Shown here: piece by piece, positions 6,401-10,955 of the stretch | How the letters are laid out: each line of letters starts with the position of its first letter | Numbering within the stretch: position 1 is the first letter of the stretch | Assembly: GCA_947645535.1 (NCBI GenBank) | Contig: CANSDD010000055.1 | Location: 1 to 10,955 of the forward strand | DNA: 10,955 bases | Direction: 5' to 3' | DNA from: an uncultured Mycoplasmatota bacterium | GTDB taxonomy: Bacteria; Bacillota_I; Bacilli_A; RF39; UBA660 | Notes under the pieces: model-generated | Told to the model about the DNA's origin: nothing | The model's database searches: none | The model's input: only the letters and a program-made list of their open reading frames with translations | Made by a program: the position numbers and the translations under genes

Positions 6401-6598
6401 TTATTGATCTATATGAGAAAATAGAATACCAATGTTTACTAAACCACAAATACCAACCAAACCATAAACGATTCTAGAAAGCATTGTCATTTCACCAAAA
6501 AGTGTAGCAACTAAATCAAGATCAAATAGTGCAATAAGTCCCCAGTTAAGAGCACCGATGATTGTAATCACTAACGCTATTTTTTGAATTGTTTCCAT
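6401..6598 (-). CDS. DUF378 small membrane protein
   Basis: A 65-residue protein with two hydrophobic helices (about 5-25 and 42-60). It carries the DUF378 signatures GALNWGLIALF (15-25), DLVATLFG (28-35) and RIVYGLVGICGL (42-53). Family members are short two-helix membrane proteins of unknown function widespread in bacteria. The start is the ATG whose complement is at 6596-6598, because on the minus strand AAGGAG (complement of 6606-6611) lies 7 nt upstream; an earlier in-frame ATG at 6655 would add a lysine-rich segment and lacks such a site. It is the only minus-strand gene here: convergent with cdaR, divergent from the YdcC-like lipoprotein. No convincing minus-strand promoter was found; the best pair (TTGTAT, complement of 6678-6683; TATGAA, complement of 6655-6660) is weak. 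Confidence 0.9.
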   Translation of the reverse strand: METIQKIALVITIIGALNWGLIALFDLDLVATLFGEMTMLSRIVYGLVGICGLVNIGILFSHIDQ

Positions 6599-6654
6599 AT
6601 ACGTTCTCCTTTCTTTTTTATTTTTAGTTTTCTCAAAAAAAAATAAATTATTCA

Positions 6655-6684
6655 TTCATATTTTGACTTTTATTTCCATACAAT
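6655..6684 (+). promoter_or_regulatory. Possible promoter of the YdcC-like lipoprotein gene
   Basis: TTCATA (6655-6660), 18-bp spacer, TACAAT (6679-6684), the latter five of six. The -10 forms the left arm of an inverted repeat TACAAT-GAA-ATTGTA (6679-6693). Start near 6691 would give a leader of about 23 nt. Confidence 0.4.
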
Positions 6685-6713
6685 GAAATTGTAATGATGA
6701 GGTGAAAGAAAAA

Positions 6714-7715
6714 ATGAAAAAAAAGCTACTTTTTTGTATGATTATTGCAGGTTGTTTTTTTCTAACAGGTTGCTTTAAAAAAGATGAAAAAGATGTTGTA
6801 AAAGAGTTAACAAAAAAAATTGAAGGCACAAAAGGCTATCATCTAACGGGGGATTTAGAAATTGTTAATAATGAGGAAACTTATCGCTATAGTGTGGATG
6901 TTTCTAGTACTAAAAATGAACAATTTAGAGTTAGTTTAAAAAATAAAACAAATAACCATGAACAAATAATTTTAAAAAATAGTGAAGGAGTCTATGTATT
7001 GACGCCATCGTTAAACAAAAGTTTTAAATTTCAAAGTGAATGGCCATATAATAATTCTCAAAGTTATTTATTACAAACGTTGTTACAGGATATAAAAAAT
7101 GATAGTGAAAGAGTATATCAAGAAACAGATAATGGATATGAATTTACGACAAAAGTTACTTATTCTAGCAATAAAGAATTAGTAAAACAAATTATAAAAC
7201 TAGATAAAGATTTAAATATAGAAGAAGTGAATGTAATTAATGAATCTGGTGGAACACAAATAAAAATGGTATTTACTAATATTGATATGAAAGCAAATTT
7301 TGATGATAAATATTTTGAATTAGCAGAGAATATGGAAACTGCATCTATAGAAGAAGAAACAAAAACAGTAGGGAAAATAGAGGATATTATTTATCCTATG
7401 TATATTCCAGAAAACACAAGATTGACAAGTCAAGATACAGTGGAAACAGATAATGGAGAAAGAGTAATCTTAACTTTTAGTGGAGAAAAATCGTTTTTAA
7501 TAGTACAAGAAACTTCACCTAAATCAACAAGTTTAACAACTGTTCCTATATATGGTGATCCTCTCTTTGTTGGAGATAGTATTGGAGCAATGACTGATTC
7601 TAGTGTTACTTGGATGAGTGATGGAATAGAATACTATGTTGTCTCTGATAATTTAAATCAAGAAGAATTACTTAATGTAGTAAATTCAGTAAGTAGCATA
7701 CCGATTGGAAAATAG
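6714..7715 (+). CDS. YdcC-like lipoprotein with LolA-type fold
   Basis: A 333-residue lipoprotein: basic start, hydrophobic core, and lipobox FLTGC with the lipidated Cys at residue 20. The mature protein has a LolA/RseB-like beta-rich region. It contains the stretches FRVSLKN (71-77), QIILKNSEGVYVLTPSLNKSF (84-104) and FQSEWP (106-111), which I recognise from Bacillus YdcC, a sporulation-associated lipoprotein under the mother-cell factor SigE in B. subtilis. The C-terminal part (about 225-333, YIPENTRL through YYVVSDNLNQEEL) resembles the DUF4367-type ending of such proteins. It should sit on the outer face of the membrane; LolA-like folds bind hydrophobic ligands, but its ligand is unknown. 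The start is ATG 6714, 8 nt after GAGGTGA (6699-6705); GTG 6702 lies inside that site. Monocistronic. Family match from memory of the motif; whether this organism sporulates is open. Confidence 0.8.
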   Translation: MKKKLLFCMIIAGCFFLTGCFKKDEKDVVKELTKKIEGTKGYHLTGDLEIVNNEETYRYSVDVSSTKNEQFRVSLKNKTNNHEQIILKNSEGVYVLTPSLNKSFKFQSEWPYNNSQSYLLQTLLQDIKNDSERVYQETDNGYEFTTKVTYSSNKELVKQIIKLDKDLNIEEVNVINESGGTQIKMVFTNIDMKANFDDKYFELAENMETASIEEETKTVGKIEDIIYPMYIPENTRLTSQDTVETDNGERVILTFSGEKSFLIVQETSPKSTSLTTVPIYGDPLFVGDSIGAMTDSSVTWMSDGIEYYVVSDNLNQEELLNVVNSVSSIPIGK

Positions 7716-7735
7716 AACATTTTGTTTCTATTTTT
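7709..7735 (+). terminator. Terminator overlapping the YdcC-like gene stop
   Basis: AAAATAGAACA (7709-7719) pairs with TGTTTCTATTTT (7723-7734), with one bulged T. The T-run ends at 7735, and the TAG stop (7713-7715) is within the 5' arm. Confidence 0.75.
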
Positions 7736-7744
7736 CATGTTTTA

Positions 7745-7753
7745 TGCTATAAT
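7745..7753 (+). promoter_or_regulatory. Extended -10 promoter with minimal leader
   Basis: TGC-TATAAT (7745-7753) is a consensus extended -10; the -35 region (about 7725-7730) is poor and overlaps the terminator. The start near 7760 falls immediately before the ribosome site AGGTGA (7761-7766), leaving about 12 nt to the ATG. Confidence 0.6.
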
Positions 7754-7771
7754 AAATCACAGGTGATGAAA

Positions 7772-8548
7772 ATGGCAAATAAAAAAGCAGAAAAGAAAAA
7801 TAGGAATAGTACAAATACACAAAATAAAAAGACTCAAACAAAAAAGATAGAAGTAAATAGTACAAAAACAAATAATCAAAAAGAAATAAAAAATAAAAAG
7901 CAAAATGTAAGAAAAGAAATAAAAGAAAATAAAATAGATATAGAAAAAAATACAGATATAAAAATAGACAGTAAGAAAAAAGAAGAGTCAAAAGTAGCAA
8001 ACAAAAAGATAAATGGTAAAAATACGATAATAGAAAAGAAAAATACTAATGGTTCAGCTGCTTCTTCTGATGAAATGTCTAAATTGATTAAAATAATTGT
8101 AGTGTTGGTTATAATTGTTGTTGTTTTTTATCTAATTACTGTGTTGATTACAAAAAATAGAAAAAAACAAACAAATAATTATACAAGTGATACAACACCA
8201 GCTGTTATACAATATGATAATATTATTATTGGAACAATATTTAACCAAGTGCCAACTGAATATTATGTTTTGATTAAAGATAAAGAAAATGGCCCATATG
8301 AGACCTTGCTATCTAGTTATGTAAAAACTTATCAATCAAAAAAAGATAGTTTGAAAATATATAATTCTTATATGAATGATGTATTTAATAAAAAATATAT
8401 AGCTGAAACTTCTAATTTAAATGTAAGTAACGCAACAGAATTTAGAGTTTCTGATATTACTTTAATAAAAATTTCAAATCATTTAGTAACAGAGTCGTAT
8501 GAAGGAATCGATAATGTTCAAATGGCATTAAAAAATATGACAAAATAA
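7772..8548 (+). CDS. Single-pass membrane protein with Lys-rich cytosolic tail
   Basis: Not recognised. The 258-residue protein has an N-terminal 95-residue tail that is overwhelmingly Lys, Asn, Glu and Thr and certainly disordered, one transmembrane helix (about 105-127) and a C-terminal domain of about 120 residues. With the basic tail in the cytosol, the C-terminal domain faces outward. That domain has a strand-helix-strand look (YYVLIKDKENG, 164-174; helices to about 210; ITLIKISNHLVTESYEG, 229-245). The final TLIK...HLVTESYEG resembles the last strands of a thioredoxin fold, without cysteines or a cis-proline; this is a weak suggestion. The start is ATG 7772, 5 nt after AGGTGA (7761-7766); GTG 7763 and ATG 7766 lie within that site. 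Monocistronic. Its architecture matches the S41 protease next to it, hinting at a shared site of action. Confidence 0.75.
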   Translation: MANKKAEKKNRNSTNTQNKKTQTKKIEVNSTKTNNQKEIKNKKQNVRKEIKENKIDIEKNTDIKIDSKKKEESKVANKKINGKNTIIEKKNTNGSAASSDEMSKLIKIIVVLVIIVVVFYLITVLITKNRKKQTNNYTSDTTPAVIQYDNIIIGTIFNQVPTEYYVLIKDKENGPYETLLSSYVKTYQSKKDSLKIYNSYMNDVFNKKYIAETSNLNVSNATEFRVSDITLIKISNHLVTESYEGIDNVQMALKNMTK

Positions 8549-8554
8549 GTTTTT

Positions 8555-8581
8555 AAAAGTTGCAAATAGGCAGCTTTTTTT
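8555..8581 (+). terminator. Terminator after the Lys-rich membrane protein gene
   Basis: AAAAGTTGC (8555-8563) pairs with GCAGCTTTT (8570-8578), including one G-T pair, loop of 6 nt, Ts to 8581. Confidence 0.8.
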
Positions 8582-8620
8582 GTCAAACAATGTGAAATGG
8601 TTATGAAAAAAATATGATTA

Positions 8621-8651
8621 TTGTACTTTTTTTATGTAAATATGGTACACT
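8621..8651 (+). promoter_or_regulatory. Probable promoter of the S41 protease gene
   Basis: Extended -10 TGG-TACACT (8643-8651), with TTGTAC (8621-8626) as a -35 at a long 19-bp spacing. The -10 is part of a perfect palindrome described separately. Moderate match only. Confidence 0.4.
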
Positions 8652-8663
8652 AATGTTAGTGTA
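8646..8663. promoter_or_regulatory. Operator-like 18-bp palindrome before the S41 protease gene
   Basis: TACACTAA (8646-8653) and TTAGTGTA (8656-8663) are perfect reverse complements around TG. The element covers the predicted -10 and transcription start, about 20 bp before the start codon, a typical repressor position. The outer ACACTA/TAGTGT matches the ends of the NrdR box, but the centre does not. Confidence 0.45.
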
Positions 8664-8682
8664 TAAAATAGGAGGCATGTAT

Positions 8683-10188
8683 ATGGAAAAAAATGAAAAA
8701 AAAGTTTCAAAAGAAAAAAAAATGAAAAAAGAAGTAGTTTCGACATCAACAGAAAAAAATAAAAAAACGAATACTTTAAAAAAAGAGATAAAAAAAGTAG
8801 ACAGTAATGATAAAGAACAGAAAAAAATAAAAAAAGAAGTAGAAAATAAAAAAATAAATGAAGAAAAAAATACATTATCTACATTAAAAGACAATGAGAT
8901 AGAAGAAAATCAGTTTAATAGGAAAACGATGACCGATATTTTCTTAGAAGCAGATCAAATGGAAATAGTAAAAGAAAGAAATAAAAAGCGAGAATTTCAT
9001 ACTATAGAAGTAATTGTTTTAGTTCTTTTGACTTGCGTTATTAGTTTAATTGTTGGAAGTGCAATTGGTAGTAAATTCTCTAAGAAAAATAGTGCCAACG
9101 GTAATTTATTACATATTGATGCAAATTTACAAAGCTTTATAGAAGAATATAATTATTTAATTGAAAATTATTATGGCGAAATTGATACAAAAGAATTATT
9201 AAATGAAGCATTTAAAAGTATCGTGAATTCATTAGATGATAGATATACGGGAACGATAGATGAAAGTACATCAAATAATTTCGATATAGAATTAGAAGGA
9301 AAATATGAAGGATTAGGAATAGAGATTATTAACGATGAAAATAAAAATATCCTTATTTATAGTATTATTCCAAACTCGCCAGCAGCCAAGGCAGATATTG
9401 TAATTGGAGATAAATTGTTAATAGTAAATGATATTTCAGTAGTTGGAATGACTACAACAGAATTTATAAATAATATAGTAAAGGGAAGTGGAGCAACAAC
9501 GTTTTCCATCGTATTAGAAAGAAATGGGGAACAAAAAAATGTAGAAATTCAAAAAGAACGTATTACATTACAATCCGTAACTTCAAAAACATATGAAGAT
9601 AATGGAAAAATGATAGGGTATCTTAATGTGTCTATATTTGCAGCTAATACATATAGTCAGTTTAGTGCAGAACTTAATAATTTAGAAAGTATGGGAATAG
9701 ATTCTTTGATTATTGATTTAAGAGACAATAGTGGTGGTCATTTAACTGCTGTTAGAGATATGATAGGATTGTTTTTAGATTCTTCTCATATAATTTATCA
9801 GACACAAGATAATAAAAATAAAATTGTAAAGACTTATTCTAATGGAGGAGTGACAAAAGAATATCCAATTGTAATTATTGCTAATAGTACAAGTGCCTCG
9901 GCATCAGAAGTAATGATAGGTGCCCTTATGGATGAATATGGTGCAGTATTAGTTGGAAATAAAACATTTGGAAAAGGAACAGTACAAGAATTGCATGAGT
10001 TATCAAATGGGGATGAATATAAATTTACTACTAAAAAATGGCTAACTCCAAAAGGAGTATGGGTACATCAAAAGGGAATAGAACCTACAATCGAGGTGAC
10101 TTTATCAAGAGATTATTATAGTAATCCAATAGAGGAAAATGACAATCAATTGAAAACAGCGCTTGATTATTTAAAAGGATTGAAATAA
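8683..10188 (+). CDS. PDZ-S41 carboxy-terminal processing protease (CtpA/CtpB type)
   Basis: A 501-residue membrane-anchored serine protease. Order: a Lys/Glu-rich cytosolic tail (1-104), a transmembrane helix (about 106-128), an N-terminal helical region (about 145-195), a PDZ domain (about 205-290; YEGLGIEI, PNSPAAKADIVIGDKLL), and the S41 core with DLRDNSGG (345-352), NSTSASASE (401-409) and FGKGTVQ (429-435). Aligning with E. coli Prc spacing, the catalytic Ser-Lys-Gln are S406, K431 and Q435, 25 and 4 residues apart as expected. It should cleave exported proteins near their C-termini outside the membrane, with PDZ gating. The PDZ loop reads KADI where many have KAGI. The 104-residue tail is unusual: relatives normally have a few residues before the membrane helix. 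ATG 8683 was chosen since GGAGG (8671-8675) is 7 nt upstream; ATG 8677 is too close. Confidence 0.93.
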   Translation: MEKNEKKVSKEKKMKKEVVSTSTEKNKKTNTLKKEIKKVDSNDKEQKKIKKEVENKKINEEKNTLSTLKDNEIEENQFNRKTMTDIFLEADQMEIVKERNKKREFHTIEVIVLVLLTCVISLIVGSAIGSKFSKKNSANGNLLHIDANLQSFIEEYNYLIENYYGEIDTKELLNEAFKSIVNSLDDRYTGTIDESTSNNFDIELEGKYEGLGIEIINDENKNILIYSIIPNSPAAKADIVIGDKLLIVNDISVVGMTTTEFINNIVKGSGATTFSIVLERNGEQKNVEIQKERITLQSVTSKTYEDNGKMIGYLNVSIFAANTYSQFSAELNNLESMGIDSLIIDLRDNSGGHLTAVRDMIGLFLDSSHIIYQTQDNKNKIVKTYSNGGVTKEYPIVIIANSTSASASEVMIGALMDEYGAVLVGNKTFGKGTVQELHELSNGDEYKFTTKKWLTPKGVWVHQKGIEPTIEVTLSRDYYSNPIEENDNQLKTALDYLKGLK

Positions 10189-10217
10189 AAAATGGCAGAA
10201 AAAATCTACCATTTTTT
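10187..10217 (+). terminator. Terminator after the S41 protease gene
   Basis: A 13-position stem (10187-10199 with 10205-10217) with one C/A mismatch and an A5 loop ends in six Ts. It starts within the stop codon (10186-10188). Confidence 0.8.
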
Positions 10218-10272
10218 GTGGTGAATGAATTCTATCTTTGGAAACAAAAAAAAGTACCTTATAAAAATTGCT

Positions 10273-10301
10273 TTGACCTTTACTCTAAATAAAGTTATAA
10301 T
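10273..10301 (+). promoter_or_regulatory. Strong promoter of the DUF402 phosphatase gene
   Basis: TTGACC (10273-10278), exactly 17 bp, TATAAT (10296-10301): near-perfect sigma-A promoter. Start near 10308 leaves a leader of about 16 nt. A short inverted repeat CTTTA/TAAAG (10278-10282, 10290-10294) lies in the spacer. Confidence 0.85.
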
Positions 10302-10323
10302 AGATATGTAGGGATGTGATAGA

Positions 10324-10878
10324 ATGAATCGATTTCACATAGGGGATAATTATCAAATTCAATGTTATAAGCATAACGGAAAAGTTCATCGTGCTTGGAG
10401 CGAAGCTGTACTTCTTGATATTCAAAAAGATTTTTTAGTCTTTGGAAATGAAAAAACACAAGTGACCGAAGCTGAAGGAAGTGTGTGGAAAACAAAAGAG
10501 CCAGCGATTATGTATTTTTTTAAAAATTCTTGGTTCAATATAATTGCTCAATTAAAAAAAGATGGAATATATTACTATTGTAATATTGCTACCCCATATG
10601 TTATAGAAGATAAAACAATAAAATATATTGATTATGATTTAGATCTTAGAATATTTCCAACAGGAGAATATAAAATATTAGATAAGCTAGAATATAAATA
10701 TCATAAAAAAATTATGTCTTATTCAGAAGAATTAGATTTTGTAATAACCAAATCATTAGAGGAATTAATTACATATTATAAAGAAAAAGCGATTATGTTT
10801 CATTCAGAAAAAAACAAAAAATATTATGATAAATATAAAAAAATACAAAATGATAATAAAAACAGTCATTTTTTATAA
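10324..10878 (+). CDS. DUF402 nucleoside tri-/diphosphate phosphatase (YgaC/Ntdp family)
   Basis: A 184-residue soluble protein of the DUF402 family, close to the Bacillus YgaC/staphylococcal Ntdp type. Recognised blocks in order: YKHNGKVHRAW (15-25), the TEAEGSVWKTKEPAIMYFF segment (48-66), WFNII (70-74), GIYYYCNIATP (81-91) and YIDYDLDLRIFP (101-112). Characterised members hydrolyse nucleoside tri- and diphosphates with divalent metal; the acidic residues around YIDYDLD and the E of KEPAI are likely metal ligands. The length is slightly over the usual ~175, with a Lys/Asn-rich C-terminal end (about 162-184) replacing the usual one. The start ATG 10324 follows an AGGGATGTGAT region (10310-10320), an imperfect ribosome site. 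Monocistronic under its own strong promoter. Family is confident; exact substrate is inferred. Confidence 0.9.
   Translation: MNRFHIGDNYQIQCYKHNGKVHRAWSEAVLLDIQKDFLVFGNEKTQVTEAEGSVWKTKEPAIMYFFKNSWFNIIAQLKKDGIYYYCNIATPYVIEDKTIKYIDYDLDLRIFPTGEYKILDKLEYKYHKKIMSYSEELDFVITKSLEELITYYKEKAIMFHSEKNKKYYDKYKKIQNDNKNSHFL
10847..10874 (+). terminator. Possible weak terminator within the end of the DUF402 gene
   Basis: AAAATGA (10847-10853) pairs with TCATTTT (10866-10872) around a 12-nt loop, Ts to 10874. AT-only apart from one G-C pair, and located just before the TAA stop, so it is a weak candidate. Confidence 0.4.
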
Positions 10879-10920
10879 TCTGCTTCATATAATGAAATTG
10901 TAAAAGATGTAAAAAAACAA

Positions 10921-10949
10921 TTGACAAAGAAGAAGGAAACTGATATATT
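10921..10949 (+). promoter_or_regulatory. Strong promoter for a gene beyond the right edge
   Basis: Consensus TTGACA (10921-10926), 17-bp spacer ending in extended TGA (10941-10943), and TATATT (10944-10949). Transcription would begin at about the window end; the gene itself is not visible. Confidence 0.8.
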
Positions 10950-10955
10950 AAATGT

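Noticed and set aside
6663..6668. TTGACT as -35 of the YdcC-like gene
   Set aside because: The nearest -10-like boxes lie at 10 bp (TACAAT) or 21 bp (TGTAAT), outside usable spacing.
7728..8000. Minus-strand frames rich in Phe/Leu/Tyr (7728-8000, 8601-8894, 8618-8875)
   Set aside because: They are reverse complements of the Lys-rich (AAA-rich) tails of plus-strand genes, giving TTT/TTC/TTA codons; no start signal or family likeness.
8614..8682. N-terminal extension of the S41 protease from ATG 8614
   Set aside because: This stretch contains the predicted promoter, the palindrome and the ribosome site for ATG 8683.
1..10955. Mycoplasma-type code (TGA = Trp), given the AT richness
   Set aside because: Trp is coded TGG in the genes seen, and TGA ends the LysM and ATPase genes at sensible positions.

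Overview
The window is a very AT-rich, densely packed stretch of chromosome. TGA is used as a stop (LysM gene, ClpC-type ATPase gene), TGG codes Trp, Shine-Dalgarno sites are strong (AAGGAGG, GAGGTG), and sigma-A-like promoters and AT-rich hairpin terminators abound. This fits a low-GC Bacillota, most likely an uncultured Bacilli lineage (RF39- or Erysipelotrichia-like) or a low-GC Clostridia; it is not a code-4 mollicute. The placement is inferred from composition and gene content only.

Layout: after the terminator of an unseen upstream gene come a three-LysM protein without signal peptide (102-563); a two-gene operon of a thioredoxin-fold lipoprotein with CxxC (625-1035) and a single-ring ClpB/ClpC-NBD1-type AAA+ ATPase (1047-2048); a second operon of a membrane-anchored thioredoxin-like protein without active-site cysteines (2195-2704) overlapping trmL (2697-3209), a tRNA wobble methyltransferase; and a membrane-anchored, charged, repeat-bearing protein of unknown function (3277-4056). 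Then comes the c-di-AMP operon cdaA-cdaR (4188-6354), closed by a strong bidirectional terminator shared with the convergent DUF378 membrane protein (6401-6598, the only minus-strand gene). The second half holds a YdcC-like LolA-fold lipoprotein (6714-7715), a single-pass protein with a lysine-rich cytosolic tail (7772-8548), a PDZ-S41 (CtpA/CtpB-type) protease with a similar tail (8683-10188), a DUF402 nucleotide phosphatase (10324-10878), and a strong promoter at the right edge for a gene beyond the window.

Common theme: most products act at or outside the cytoplasmic membrane (two lipoproteins, five predicted membrane-anchored proteins, cyclase and regulator, DUF378), with c-di-AMP signalling at the centre. 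Most genes are separate units with a terminator touching the stop codon and a promoter a few tens of bases later, giving predicted 5' leaders of only about 12-30 nt. No rRNA, tRNA, CRISPR array, insertion sequence or phage gene was seen, and there is no gene-free stretch over 300 bases. The less ordinary items are the repeat protein with FtsZ-tail-like motifs, the isolated ClpC-type ATPase with a non-canonical pore loop, and two perfect palindromes placed like operators in the cdaA and S41 protease promoters.
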